Below, piece after piece: positions 25,484 through 35,120 of a stretch of 64,000 nucleotides of DNA. This stretch comes from Candidatus Phycosocius spiralis. Lineage in GTDB: Bacteria > Pseudomonadota > Alphaproteobacteria > Caulobacterales > Aquidulcibacteraceae. Location: assembly GCF_030158815.1 (NCBI RefSeq), contig NZ_BPFZ01000001.1, forward strand, positions 124,001 through 188,000. The letters are read 5' to 3'. Under the pieces are notes generated by a model. The model was not told the origin of the DNA. It saw nothing but the letters and a program-made list of their open reading frames with translations, and made no database searches. Position numbers and translations under genes: made by a program. Every line of letters begins with the position of its first letter. Positions within the stretch are counted from its first letter, which is position 1.

Positions 25484-27100
25484 TCACATTCGGAAAATAC
25501 CAAAGCGGGACAAAGCAATGGGCGAACCTGCGACACTGGCAAAGGACAGAGATACCACACGACGGGTTTGCGCGGGATCAATAATCCCATCATCCCATAG
25601 GCGAGCTGTAGAATAATAGGGGTCGCCCTCTGCTTCATATTTATCGCGGATAGGTTGCTTAAAGGCTTCTTCTTCTTGGGAGCTCCAAGTTTCACCTTTG
25701 GCTTCAATATTCTCACGCCTAACAGTGGCCAGAACACTTGCGGCTTGTTCGCCCCCCATCACGCTGGTACGTGCGTTGGGCCAAAGCCATAAAAATCGTG
25801 GTGAATACGACCTACCACACATGGCATAATTGCCAGCGCCATAAGATCCGCCAATCACAACCGTGATTTTAGGAACCGTCGCGCATGCAACAGCCATCAC
25901 CATTTTAGCGCCGTCCTTGGCGATACCTGCGGCTTCGTAATCTTTGCCCACCATAAAACCTGAGATGTTTTGCAAGAATAAAAGGGGTATTTTTCTCTGA
26001 CAAGCCAGTTCAATAAAGTGCGCCCCTTTTTGCGCGCTTTGGCCAAATAACACCCCATTATTAGCAATGATCGCCACTGGCCAGCCATCTATATGGGCAA
26101 AACCTGTCACCAAGGTCTCCCCATACAATTTTTTAAACTCGTGAAATTCTGAGCCATCGACGAGGCGGGCAATGATTTCGCGCACGTCATAAGGTGTGCG
26201 CACATCATCTGGTATGATACCATAAAGATCGCGTTCATCCACTAAGGGCGGGCGTGGCGTTTGTCGGCGCGTATAGTCTGGGTTAGGTTCTAGTGTTGCC
26301 ACACATTGACGGGCTAACTCCAAAGCATGGCCATCATTGGCAGCATAATGATCCACTACGCCGGATTTTCGAGCATGAACATCGCCACCCCCTAACTCCT
26401 CTGCACTGACATCTTCACCGGTTGCTGCTTTAACAAGCGGGGGCCCACCCAAAAAAATGGTACCTTGCTTGCGCACAATTATGGTCTCATCGCTCATCGC
26501 GGGAACATAGGCGCCCCCGGCGGTACACGATCCCATCACGACGGCAATCTGGGCTAAGCCTCGTGCGCTCATTGTGGCTTGGTTGAAAAAGATACGGCCA
26601 AAGTTATCGCGGTCAGGAAAGACCTCTGCCTGATGGGGTAAATTGGCACCTCCAGAATCAACCAGATAGACACAAGGCAAGCGATTTTCCAAAGCAATTT
26701 CTTGCGCCCGCACATGTTTTTTAACGGTCATTGGATAATAGGTACCACCTTTAACAGTTGGGTCATTGCACACCACCATGACAGGCCTTCCACAAATCTG
26801 TCCAATTCCCGTGATAAGGCCTGCACCTGCAATATCCTCACCATAAAGCCCGTGCGCCGCCAAAGCGGATAATTCTAAAAAAGCACTGCCAGGATCCAAA
26901 AGGCGATTGACCCGTTCACGTGGCAGCAATTTACCCCGCGCGACATGGCGCTCACGAGCCATCTGGTTACCACCTTGGGCGAAAAGTGTGGTTTTGTGAA
27001 CCAATGTGCCAACAAGTTCAGTCATATGAGCGTGATTTCGGATGAAAGCTGGCGAGGTGATATCGATCCGACTGGTTAATGAACCCAATGAAATCTCCAA
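25484..27100 (-). CDS. Methylcrotonyl-CoA carboxylase beta (carboxyltransferase) subunit
   Basis: 538-residue carboxyltransferase of the acyl-CoA carboxylase family. It moves the carboxyl group from biotin to 3-methylcrotonyl-CoA in leucine catabolism. Typical motifs are [55 protein letters not shown] and, near the end, [16 protein letters not shown] and VMGGEQAA. These match MccB/LiuB better than propionyl-CoA carboxylase. The biotin-carrying alpha subunit (LiuD) and isovaleryl-CoA dehydrogenase (LiuA) that normally flank it are not in this window. Confidence 0.92.
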   Translation of the reverse strand: MEISLGSLTSRIDITSPAFIRNHAHMTELVGTLVHKTTLFAQGGNQMARERHVARGKLLPRERVNRLLDPGSAFLELSALAAHGLYGEDIAGAGLITGIGQICGRPVMVVCNDPTVKGGTYYPMTVKKHVRAQEIALENRLPCVYLVDSGGANLPHQAEVFPDRDNFGRIFFNQATMSARGLAQIAVVMGSCTAGGAYVPAMSDETIIVRKQGTIFLGGPPLVKAATGEDVSAEELGGGDVHARKSGVVDHYAANDGHALELARQCVATLEPNPDYTRRQTPRPPLVDERDLYGIIPDDVRTPYDVREIIARLVDGSEFHEFKKLYGETLVTGFAHIDGWPVAIIANNGVLFGQSAQKGAHFIELACQRKIPLLFLQNISGFMVGKDYEAAGIAKDGAKMVMAVACATVPKITVVIGGSYGAGNYAMCGRSYSPRFLWLWPNARTSVMGGEQAASVLATVRRENIEAKGETWSSQEEEAFKQPIRDKYEAEGDPYYSTARLWDDGIIDPAQTRRVVSLSFASVAGSPIALSRFGIFRM

Positions 27101-27219
27101 TAACTTTGAAATCTAAGCCAAATTGATGTTGACGTTCATTTAACAGGCTTGTGTCAAGAAGTCATGTTGGCTGTATGTTTCAGTTAAGGCTATTGAATTG
27201 GGCTAAGGAGATCACCCCA

Positions 27220-27876
27220 ATGCGTTTCACCACCACAATAAAGCACATAATCCTTTTCATGATAAGTATACCAAATTGCGCTTTCGCCATTGAACCAGCT
27301 TGGATTGGAGCCCGGGCAGGAAGTAATGGTTTGGGAGGCGAGATGGCAGTTCAGATGGTCCCCACTCTTGTGGTTCGAGGTATAATCCAAGGATTTGATT
27401 ATGGGTATGAACCGTCGATTGATGGTATTCAGTATGATGGGAAGCTTAAGCTTAGTTCTTATGGTGCCCAGATGGATTGGCGCCCACCTCTTGTCCCACT
27501 ATATGTCACCGCTGGCATTTTTGCCAATGACAATCATTATTCCTTAAGCGTAACGCCAACAGGCAATGTAGAGATTGGCAATAAGATTTATACGCCTGCC
27601 CAAGTCGGGACATTAAGTTCCAAAGCCAAATTTGACGATGTGGCTTATTTTCTTGGGGCTGGGCTTAAACTGGATTTGGGACCGCTCGAAACCGCCTTGG
27701 AGGCGGGGGTTTATTCGCAGGGAAAACCCATAGTGGATTACAGCGCATCGGGTTCATTGGCCTCAAACCCAACTTTTCAGGCTGATCTTGCTTTAGAAAA
27801 AGAAAAAATGAGTCAAGAACTCAAACCTCACCAATATTGGCCGATGATAACCCTATTTGCACGCTGGAAATTCTAA
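27220..27876 (+). CDS. Outer-membrane beta-barrel-like protein
   Basis: 218-residue exported protein. The start at 27220 has TAAGGAG 9 bases upstream, and a signal peptide follows (MRFTTTIKHIILFMISI, cleavage after CAFA). The mature protein alternates beta strands and loops (WIGARAGSNGLGGEMAVQM, YVTAGIFANDN, AYFLGAGLKLDLG) and ends in aromatic phenylalanine (ARWKF), the signature recognised by the BAM machinery. A loop holds TPTGNVEIGNKIYTPAQVG, a pattern I associate with a family of small barrel proteins of unknown role. Divergent from the carboxylase gene. Confidence 0.72.
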   Translation: MRFTTTIKHIILFMISIPNCAFAIEPAWIGARAGSNGLGGEMAVQMVPTLVVRGIIQGFDYGYEPSIDGIQYDGKLKLSSYGAQMDWRPPLVPLYVTAGIFANDNHYSLSVTPTGNVEIGNKIYTPAQVGTLSSKAKFDDVAYFLGAGLKLDLGPLETALEAGVYSQGKPIVDYSASGSLASNPTFQADLALEKEKMSQELKPHQYWPMITLFARWKF

Positions 27877-27942
27877 TTTGGGCCTGAGAATTCAAACCAT
27901 GCAAATAGAAAGTCAGTGTCTACCATATATTAGGGGACTGAA

Positions 27943-29682
27943 ATGACGCCTAAAGACTTTGCAGGTATTCCATTTTTACGCGATGTAGGGTCAAATGCCT
28001 TAAAAGATGTTGAAAAATCGGCGATTTGGTATTCTCTACCGGGGGGGTGGCCACTGTTTCTTGAGCATGAACCGGCTGAGGCATTGTGGTTTGTTCGTTC
28101 GGGTTCTTTAGGTGCATTTCGTCGCAATCAGGACGGTAGTAACGAATTTATTGGTCATATTCGCCAAGGGGAGCCAGTCGGTGAAATGGCTTTGGTGGCA
28201 GGTGAAGCGCATAGCGCCTCTGTTTATGCGTTGCGCGACACTGAATTGCTGGCACTCGATCGATCTACTTTTAATCGTCTGATACACCGCCACCCCCCGT
28301 TGATGCAAAATTTAGCCCGAATTATGTTATTTCGCTCGCGCCAAAATAGGCGGCGTAATCCGCGTTCGGATCCACGCGTTTTTGGGCTCATCTCTGCTTC
28401 ATCTTCGATCGACATCATCAAGCGTGCAGAGGCGCTAAAGGATGCCCTTCATGTGCTGGGTAAACGTGCGATTGTTATTGGCATGGAAGCCGTTGGAAAG
28501 GCCGCTTCTTGGTTTGATGATATTGAACGCAATTATGATATCATCCTTTTAGCTGCGGATCAGGAAGAAGGCATCTGGCCTAAAATATGCCTAAGGCAGG
28601 CTGATCGATTATGGATTTTTGGCCGCAGTGATACAGCTCCACCCCATCATATCCTCCCCGAAGGTTCCTCCCCTGCGCGACAATTTCAACTAGTAGATCT
28701 CATTTTAGTGGGTCCCCAAGATCGGATCGGCGAAATGACAACCCGATCTCTATCATCAGCATGGCTTGCCGCCAGCCAAGCTCAGCGGCTATTTCATTGG
28801 CGTGCTGACCACATCCAAGACGTGATGATGCTGGCCCGCATTTTATCCGGGGCTTCGGTTGGCTTAGTGCTTGGTGGTGGGGGTGCGCGTGCTTATGCCC
28901 ATATTGGAGTTGTGCGGGCATTACGCGAAACAGGTATTGCCTTTGATTTCGTTGGCGGCACCTCGATGGGTGGTGTGATTGCTGCATGTGTTGCACTTGG
29001 CTGGGATGATGGTGAGATTGAACGCCATATTTGGGATGGCTTTGTGCAAAGCAATCCCCTTAATGATTATATCTTACCCGTTGTAGCTATGACCTCTGGT
29101 CGAAAAGTCGATCAAAGGCTCGAAGCTCATTTTGGCGATGTTTTGATAGAAGATTTACCACGTCCTTTCTTTTGTGTATCCACAAATTTGACATTGGGAT
29201 GCTCGAAATTACACCGCAGTGGCAGGCTACGGGATGCGTTGCGTGCCTCAATCGCTTTGCCAGGCATATTACCGCCAGTTGTGTCAGGGGATGATATATT
29301 GGTGGATGGTGCTGTGTTGGACAATTTTCCCATTAATGCCATGGCCGATCTCCATCGTGGTCCCAATATAGGCGTCGATGTAACTCGCCAACGAGCGCTA
29401 CGGGCAGATGAATTTCGTAAGCCCGAGGGTTTTTTGAGATGGGTTAGCCGACATGGAATCCATTCAGCTCCCCCAATTGCTGAACTCTTAATGCGCTCAG
29501 CTACAGCATCTGTTGACGCGATGAGATCACATGACAAAACAGATTTACTGATTTTACCCGACATGCAAGGCATTCAATTACGGGACTGGAAGGCCTATGA
29601 TGCCGCAGTGGAGAGTGGGTATAAAGAGGCCATGCGTGCGATACAAAATCCCCCTTTGGTGCTTAAGCACCATTTGAATTGA
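27943..29682 (+). CDS. Patatin-like phospholipase with cyclic-nucleotide-binding domain
   Basis: 579-residue protein of the NTE/RssA type. Residues 20-125 form a cNMP-binding fold (FVRSGSLGAF, GEPVGEMALVAGE). A central region (about 140-290) is poorly conserved. The patatin domain follows: oxyanion motif GLVLGGGGARAYAHIG near residue 306, nucleophile GTSMGG near 339 and catalytic Asp in VDGAVLDN. It should hydrolyse phospholipids or lysophospholipids at the membrane, with activity possibly tuned by a nucleotide. There is no signal peptide. The start ATG is at 27943. Confidence 0.92.
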   Translation: MTPKDFAGIPFLRDVGSNALKDVEKSAIWYSLPGGWPLFLEHEPAEALWFVRSGSLGAFRRNQDGSNEFIGHIRQGEPVGEMALVAGEAHSASVYALRDTELLALDRSTFNRLIHRHPPLMQNLARIMLFRSRQNRRRNPRSDPRVFGLISASSSIDIIKRAEALKDALHVLGKRAIVIGMEAVGKAASWFDDIERNYDIILLAADQEEGIWPKICLRQADRLWIFGRSDTAPPHHILPEGSSPARQFQLVDLILVGPQDRIGEMTTRSLSSAWLAASQAQRLFHWRADHIQDVMMLARILSGASVGLVLGGGGARAYAHIGVVRALRETGIAFDFVGGTSMGGVIAACVALGWDDGEIERHIWDGFVQSNPLNDYILPVVAMTSGRKVDQRLEAHFGDVLIEDLPRPFFCVSTNLTLGCSKLHRSGRLRDALRASIALPGILPPVVSGDDILVDGAVLDNFPINAMADLHRGPNIGVDVTRQRALRADEFRKPEGFLRWVSRHGIHSAPPIAELLMRSATASVDAMRSHDKTDLLILPDMQGIQLRDWKAYDAAVESGYKEAMRAIQNPPLVLKHHLN

Positions 29683-29750
29683 AGCTTGATTGCCTAGATT
29701 TTGCCTTTTGTGTCATAAAGTAACTCAGTGAGAAGAGAAGGAATTTGATT

Positions 29751-30524
29751 GTGCGCTTGATCATGGTCTCAGGAGCCGCTTTGACAGTGATTATAGTGTT
29801 TGGGTTAGGGGTTGTTGTGGGTAAATTCGTTTTATCATCGAACCCACCAGTCGCTAACTCGCCAAGCAATGCGATCCTCGACCCTGCTGGTTTGGTTAAT
29901 CCTTTGGCCGATCCGGACGCTGCTGTGGGCAGTGACCCAAATGTCATTACGCCCCCCCCTGCCCCTTTACCTGCCCCCCCGGCCAGTGCAATCAATGAAG
30001 TGGTGATTGCTACACCAAGTAACTTACCCCCTGAATCAGGGGTGCATGACGAAACAGAACTTTCGATGTCGGCGGATAAAGCTTCTAGCCAATGTGATAT
30101 TAAGGTCAACCAATCGCTAGCGATCCGGTCTTGGAAATCTCTGGATAAAGTCACCATAATGGCAACAGGCCCTGATTGTGCATCTGGCAATATAAGGATC
30201 ATGCTTGAAACTGCAGAAGGTAGGGCGCTTTACACTTTGCAGGCTCCAACCCGTGATTTTGGTATAGCTGCCAATGCTAACGCGGATCAAATCAAAGATC
30301 GCCTGTCAGGACTTTTACCCCCCTCCGCCCTCAAAGCTTCTGACTATCCAGCTTGGCCGGTAGGAAGTGACAGCCCAACACGATCTGAATTTACCCGCGA
30401 AACCTATGAAACCATAAGGGATTCTGGTGCACCAGTTGTGTGTTTGAAACTACCAAGTTCGGCACAACGCTGTGTGGCACAAGATCCTAAATCCGGACAG
30501 TTCCGCGTTTTTGCACGTGGTTAA
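29751..30524 (+). CDS. Membrane-anchored protein with Pro-rich linker, unknown function
   Basis: 257-residue protein with one N-terminal hydrophobic helix (about residues 5-27, ALTVIIVFGLGVVVGKFVL), a low-complexity proline/alanine linker (ITPPPAPLPAPPAS) and a C-terminal domain with four cysteines. I do not recognise the domain. The predicted topology puts the bulk in the periplasm. Start GTG at 29751 is chosen because AAGGAA ends 7 bases upstream; TTG at 29745 and ATG at 29763 are alternatives. It lies 68 bp after the phospholipase gene and may be cotranscribed. Confidence 0.65.
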   Translation: MRLIMVSGAALTVIIVFGLGVVVGKFVLSSNPPVANSPSNAILDPAGLVNPLADPDAAVGSDPNVITPPPAPLPAPPASAINEVVIATPSNLPPESGVHDETELSMSADKASSQCDIKVNQSLAIRSWKSLDKVTIMATGPDCASGNIRIMLETAEGRALYTLQAPTRDFGIAANANADQIKDRLSGLLPPSALKASDYPAWPVGSDSPTRSEFTRETYETIRDSGAPVVCLKLPSSAQRCVAQDPKSGQFRVFARG

Positions 30525-30661
30525 CCTGTCACGGCCAGCCTTTATTCAATTGCAGTTATAATCGCTTGTAGGAACGGGCATGGCGCGGCACTATAGGTCA
30601 TGGGATAAACATAAGCTTGCTGTGCATAACGCAAATCGCAAGTGAGATAGGTGAAAAGAAA

Positions 30662-32794
30662 ATGAAACGTCGAGATTTTTTGGCAGGAGGTGCAGTGACC
30701 GTGGCAGTAAGCACCAGTGAAGGTGCAGTGGCAGCGGCAACTAAGGCAAAAGCACGCGCCAACCCCTTATTGGCGACCTGGAAAACCAAATGGGGTGTCC
30801 CGCCGTTTGATCAGATCCGACCAAGCGATTTCACTCCGGCCTTTGAAACAGGCATGGCCAGAAATCTCGCTGAAATAGCTAAAATTGCCGCCAACAAGGC
30901 TCCTGTCACCTTTAATAATGTAATTGGTGCGATGGAGCGTTCAGGTCAAGATTTAAACCGCGCTGCAACAGTTTTTTTCAATCTTTCCGGCATGTTGAGC
31001 ACCCCGGCAATCCAGAAAATTGAGGGACCATTATCGGCAAAATTATCCGCGCATAACAACGCCATTAGCCAAGATCCTGCTGTTTTTGCGCGTGTGAAAG
31101 CGCTTTATGACAGTCGCGCCACCCAGAATTTAAATGCTGCACAAAGCAAGTTATTAGAAGATACATATTCAAGCTTTGTTCGCAGCGGGGCTTTACTGAC
31201 CAAGGAGCAAAAAAAACGCGTCGCCGACATTGATGCGCGCCTGTCTACCCTGCAAGTGACTTTCGGCCAAAATGTGTTGGCCAGCCAATCGGCTTACGCC
31301 TTACCGCTAAAATCCCAAGCCGATCTAGCCGGACTTTCCGAAAGTTTTATTGTAAGCGCAGCCGCTGAAGCCAAGGAACGCAAGATTGATGCTTTAGGCG
31401 TTGTCACATTAACCCGGTCCAGCTTTGAGCCGTTTTTGACAATGTCGACCCGGCGCGACCTTCGCGAAGCCGTGCAAAAAGGCTGGATGGCAGTAGGCGG
31501 TACCCCAGGGACCTCTGATAATCGTCCCCTGATCATCGAAATCATCAATTTAAGAAACGAAAAGGCCAAGCTGTTGGGCTTTAAGTCGTTTGCACATTTC
31601 CAGCTCGACAATAAAATGGCCAAGACGCCCGAAGCCGCTATGGATATGATGATGGGTGTTTGGAAAGCTTCCCTCGCCACGGCCAAGCGTGAGCGGGCAA
31701 TGTTGCAGGACTTGGCAGCAAAAGACGGCTTGGAAGGACCACTACAATCCTGGGATTGGTGGCATTATGCTGAAAAGGTCCGCAAAGCGAAATTTGACGT
31801 CGATGAAGCCGAGACCAAGCCCTATCTTGAACTCAACCAGATGATTGAGGCGATCCATTGGAACGCCAATCAATTGTTTGGTATCACCTTTAAGAAGATC
31901 CATGGCGTACCCACCTGGCACCCAGATGTAGTGGTCTATGAGGTATATGATTCAAATGGCGCACCCATGGCCCTATGGTATGGTGATTTCTTTGCGCGAC
32001 AAGGCAAGCAGTCGGGCGCATGGATGAGCAGTTTCCGCGATCAACAGCGTTTGATCGGTGATATCAAACCTGTCGTCTACAATGTATGTAATTACACCAA
32101 GGCTCCAAAAGGCAAACCCAATTTATTGAGCTTGGATGATGTATCGACCTTGTTCCACGAATTTGGTCATGCCCTGCACGGCATGCTCTCCAACGTGACC
32201 TATCCCAGCCAATCTGGTACCAATGTGAAACGTGATTTTGTGGAGTTTCCAAGCCAATTGATGGAACATTGGGTGACAACCCCTGAAATATTGACCCGCT
32301 TTGCCAAGCACCATGCGACGGGCGAAGTTATCCCCAAGGCTTTGGTTGATAAAATCATTGCGGCCAAGAATTTCAATCAAGGCTGGGCGACCAGTGAATT
32401 TATGATGGCCGCGATTATGGACATGAAAATGCATATGATTGAAGGTCCTGCCCCAACGGATGTGGATGCTTGGGAGCAAGAAATGTTGGCCAGTATTGGC
32501 TCCATTCCTGAGATTGTGGTGCGTTACCGCCCAGGCTATTTCAAGCATACGTTTGAGGGCGGGTATGCAGCAGGGTATTACAGCTATATTTGGGCCGCAG
32601 TGCTGGAATGCGACGCCTTCCAAGCCTTTGTTGAAAAAGGCAATGTCTATGACCCACAAACCGCGGCGCGGCTGAAAGAGTTCATTTTCGCGAGCGGCGG
32701 TCAAGCCGACCCGATGGACAATTATATTCACTTCCGTGGCCGAGCACCGGGGGTTGAAGCCCTCCTGAAAGATCGAGATTTGAAGCTGAGCTAA
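30662..32794 (+). CDS. dcp: Tat-exported M3-family peptidyl-dipeptidase (Dcp-like)
   Basis: 710-residue zinc metallopeptidase. The M3 zinc site is TLFHEFGHALHGML near residue 498, with the third ligand further on in the EFPSQLMEHW region. The domain from NPLLATWKTKWGVPPFDQI onward matches peptidyl-dipeptidase Dcp, which releases dipeptides from peptide C-termini. The N-terminus MKRRDFLAGGAV is a twin-arginine signal, so the enzyme is probably folded and metal-loaded before export to the periplasm. The start at 30662 begins exactly at this signal. A GC-rich hairpin follows the stop. Confidence 0.92.
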   Translation: MKRRDFLAGGAVTVAVSTSEGAVAAATKAKARANPLLATWKTKWGVPPFDQIRPSDFTPAFETGMARNLAEIAKIAANKAPVTFNNVIGAMERSGQDLNRAATVFFNLSGMLSTPAIQKIEGPLSAKLSAHNNAISQDPAVFARVKALYDSRATQNLNAAQSKLLEDTYSSFVRSGALLTKEQKKRVADIDARLSTLQVTFGQNVLASQSAYALPLKSQADLAGLSESFIVSAAAEAKERKIDALGVVTLTRSSFEPFLTMSTRRDLREAVQKGWMAVGGTPGTSDNRPLIIEIINLRNEKAKLLGFKSFAHFQLDNKMAKTPEAAMDMMMGVWKASLATAKRERAMLQDLAAKDGLEGPLQSWDWWHYAEKVRKAKFDVDEAETKPYLELNQMIEAIHWNANQLFGITFKKIHGVPTWHPDVVVYEVYDSNGAPMALWYGDFFARQGKQSGAWMSSFRDQQRLIGDIKPVVYNVCNYTKAPKGKPNLLSLDDVSTLFHEFGHALHGMLSNVTYPSQSGTNVKRDFVEFPSQLMEHWVTTPEILTRFAKHHATGEVIPKALVDKIIAAKNFNQGWATSEFMMAAIMDMKMHMIEGPAPTDVDAWEQEMLASIGSIPEIVVRYRPGYFKHTFEGGYAAGYYSYIWAAVLECDAFQAFVEKGNVYDPQTAARLKEFIFASGGQADPMDNYIHFRGRAPGVEALLKDRDLKLS

Positions 32795-32806
32795 TTTGTG
32801 AGCTAC

Positions 32807-32828
32807 CCTCCCCCGCTTACGGGGGAGG
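32807..32828. terminator. GC-rich hairpin between convergent genes
   Basis: CCTCCCCCG (32807-32815) and CGGGGGAGG (32820-32828) form a perfect 9-bp stem with a CTTA loop. It lies 13 bp after the M3 peptidase stop and 23 bp before the stop of the convergent small gene. There is no T-tract on either side, so it may act as a bidirectional transcript end or an RNA-stabilising stem rather than a classical terminator. Confidence 0.45.
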
Positions 32829-32850
32829 TGTCCACTAAACGACTGGAAGA

Positions 32851-32991
32851 TTAGATTTCTTCCTCGCCCTCATCTTCATCGTCGATCTCGTCATCCTCGT
32901 CCAAATCATCTTCGAGATTCGCTGGCTGATTGCCATGAACAGCGGCAAGCTGTTCATATTCAGCAACAATCTCCTCATCTTCCATAGCCAT
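32851..32991 (-). CDS. Small highly acidic protein (46 residues)
   Basis: Short gene with a strong ribosome-binding site (AAGGAG, 7 bases before ATG 32991). The product begins MAMEDEEIVAEYEQL and ends in an almost wholly acidic tract (EDEGEEEI); nearly half of its residues are Asp or Glu. No known family is recognised. It lies 93 bp downstream of aspS on the same strand, likely in the same transcript, and converges on the M3 peptidase. A role as a nucleic-acid mimic, metal buffer or ribosome-associated factor is possible but unsupported. Confidence 0.7.
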   Translation of the reverse strand: MAMEDEEIVAEYEQLAAVHGNQPANLEDDLDEDDEIDDEDEGEEEI

Positions 32992-33084
32992 AATTTATCT
33001 CCTTCTCACTGAGGCCTGCAGCGTCAATCGCTTTGATGTCACGTGTATGAAAGCTGTGCGAAGCTTGCGTGACGGGAGCTAATT

Positions 33085-34884
33085 TTAGGAATTGGCCTTG
33101 TTATCGTCCGCCACAACCCGCAGGCCCAGATCGCGCAATTGCTGTGGCGTTGGCAGGCTTGGCGCCCCCATCATCAAGTCTTGCGCATTTTGGTTCATCG
33201 GGAACATGATGACGTCTCGAATATTGGCCGTACCTGCCAATAGCATCACCATCCGCTCAATCCCAGCTGCACAACCCCCGTGGGGTGGCGCGCCATAGCG
33301 AAACGCATTGACCATACCGCCAAAGCGGGCTTCGACTTCTGAGGCTGGATAACCAGCCAATTCAAATGCTTTAAACATGATTTCAGGCTTATGGTTGCGG
33401 ATACCGCCGGACAAAAGCTCATAGCCATTGCACGCCAAGTCATATTGATAGGCATAAACCTCAAGAGGATTGCCCTGTAGCGCTTCCAGCCCACCTTGGG
33501 GCATGGAGAAGGGATTATGGCTGAAGTCGATTTTGCCACTTGTTTCATCAACCTCATACATCGGAAAATCGACGATCCAGGCAAAGGCAAAGCGGTCAGA
33601 TTCGGTAAGGCCTAATTCATCGCCAATGACCATACGGGCTTTACCAGCTATGCGCTCAAAGGTTTGGGGCTTACCGCCCAAGAAAAAGGCAGCATCGCCT
33701 GAACCCAAACCCAATTGGTGACGGATCGCTTCAGTGCGTTCTGGCCCAATGTTCTTGGCCAAGGGCCCTGCGGCTTCAAGGCCAGAACCGTCTTCGGCCT
33801 GACGCCAGAAGATATAGCCCATACCTGGCAGGCCTTCTTTTTGTGCAAAGGCGTTCATACGGTCACAGAATTTGCGGCTACCGCCCCCGGGCGCTGGGAT
33901 GGCGCGGATTTGCGTGCCGGGCTGTTCCAATAGATTGGCGAAAATGGCAAAGCCCGAGCCTTTGAAATGATCGCTCACTTGATGCATTTTGATGGGGTTA
34001 CGCAAATCTGGCTTATCGGTGCCATACCAAAGGGCGGCATCCTTATAAGAAATTTGCGTCCAATTGCGGTCTACTTTCTTGCCTTGCCCAAATTCCTCAA
34101 ACACCCCAGCGATTACAGGCTCCATGGTCGCAAAAACATCATCCTGGGTGACAAAACTCATTTCAACATCGAGTTGATAGAAATCTGTGGGTGAACGGTC
34201 TGCGCGGGGGTCTTCATCGCGAAAGCAAGGTGCGATCTGGAAATATTTATCAAAACCCGCTACCATAATCAGCTGCTTAAACTGTTGGGGTGCTTGAGGT
34301 AGTGCGTAGAATTTACCAGGATTAAGCCGGCTTGGTACCAAAAAGTCGCGGGCACCTTCTGGGCTGGAGGCCGTCAAGATGGGCGTGGTAAACTCAGAAA
34401 AACCTTGATCCATCATACGTTTACGAATGCTTGTTACTATTTTGGAGCGCAACATAATGGTGTTGTGCAAGGTTTCACGTCGCAGGTCGATAAAGCGATA
34501 GCGCATACGGATGTCTTCTGGATAATCAGGCTCTCCGAATACTGGCACTGGCAGTTCAGACAAGACTTGCGAATGGATTTCAACATGGAGCACGCGCAAT
34601 TCAATGGCACCTGTGGCCAAGTCTGGATTAATCGTAGACGGATCGCGGGCAATCACTTCACCTTCAACCCCGATTACACTCTCAGCGCGTAAATGGGTTA
34701 ATGTATCAAAGCTTGGGTTGGTTGGCCCGCAGACGATTTGGGTGATACCATAATGGTCGCGCAAGTCGATGAAAGCGACGCCACCATGGTCACGCCGACG
34801 ATGGATCCAGCCTGCAATTTTGACCGTTTGGCCAACATGTTCGGCGCGAAGCGCACCGCAGGTATGAGTTCGATAGGCTGACAT
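33085..34884 (-). CDS. aspS: Aspartyl-tRNA synthetase
   Basis: Class II tRNA synthetase of bacterial type, 599 residues. An N-terminal OB-fold anticodon domain ([19 protein letters not shown]) is followed by the catalytic core with motif 2 ([19 protein letters not shown]) and motif 3 ([19 protein letters not shown]), interrupted by the bacterial GAD insertion. The start at 34884 ([10 protein letters not shown]) matches the family N-terminus; the frame is open 22 codons further upstream. Whether it is discriminating or also charges Asn-tRNA cannot be settled by eye, but gatB in the window suggests an amidation route exists. Confidence 0.96.
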   Translation of the reverse strand: MSAYRTHTCGALRAEHVGQTVKIAGWIHRRRDHGGVAFIDLRDHYGITQIVCGPTNPSFDTLTHLRAESVIGVEGEVIARDPSTINPDLATGAIELRVLHVEIHSQVLSELPVPVFGEPDYPEDIRMRYRFIDLRRETLHNTIMLRSKIVTSIRKRMMDQGFSEFTTPILTASSPEGARDFLVPSRLNPGKFYALPQAPQQFKQLIMVAGFDKYFQIAPCFRDEDPRADRSPTDFYQLDVEMSFVTQDDVFATMEPVIAGVFEEFGQGKKVDRNWTQISYKDAALWYGTDKPDLRNPIKMHQVSDHFKGSGFAIFANLLEQPGTQIRAIPAPGGGSRKFCDRMNAFAQKEGLPGMGYIFWRQAEDGSGLEAAGPLAKNIGPERTEAIRHQLGLGSGDAAFFLGGKPQTFERIAGKARMVIGDELGLTESDRFAFAWIVDFPMYEVDETSGKIDFSHNPFSMPQGGLEALQGNPLEVYAYQYDLACNGYELLSGGIRNHKPEIMFKAFELAGYPASEVEARFGGMVNAFRYGAPPHGGCAAGIERMVMLLAGTANIRDVIMFPMNQNAQDLMMGAPSLPTPQQLRDLGLRVVADDNKANS

Positions 34885-35120
34885 GATATAGGGCCGATTC
34901 ACTAAGTGGGTTGAAGATGGCGATAGACCGTGTGCCGCACGAAAGGTCAAGAAAAGAGGTCATTGGGTGGGCTCAAATCGCATCTTCATCGCTGAAAATC
35001 GCTGAATGAGTGGGATCAGTGTTGCAGGCTCGCGCCATAGAGATGCGATTTACACCTTCACAGCAAAGAGCAGCCTCTAAACCCTCGCGCTTTGCCCCGA
35101 TCCACGTCATATGAATTTGG

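Noticed and set aside
32123-32731. 202-codon minus-strand frame inside the M3 peptidase gene
   Set aside because: Antisense shadow of a well-supported enzyme; His-rich composition reflects the complementary codons.
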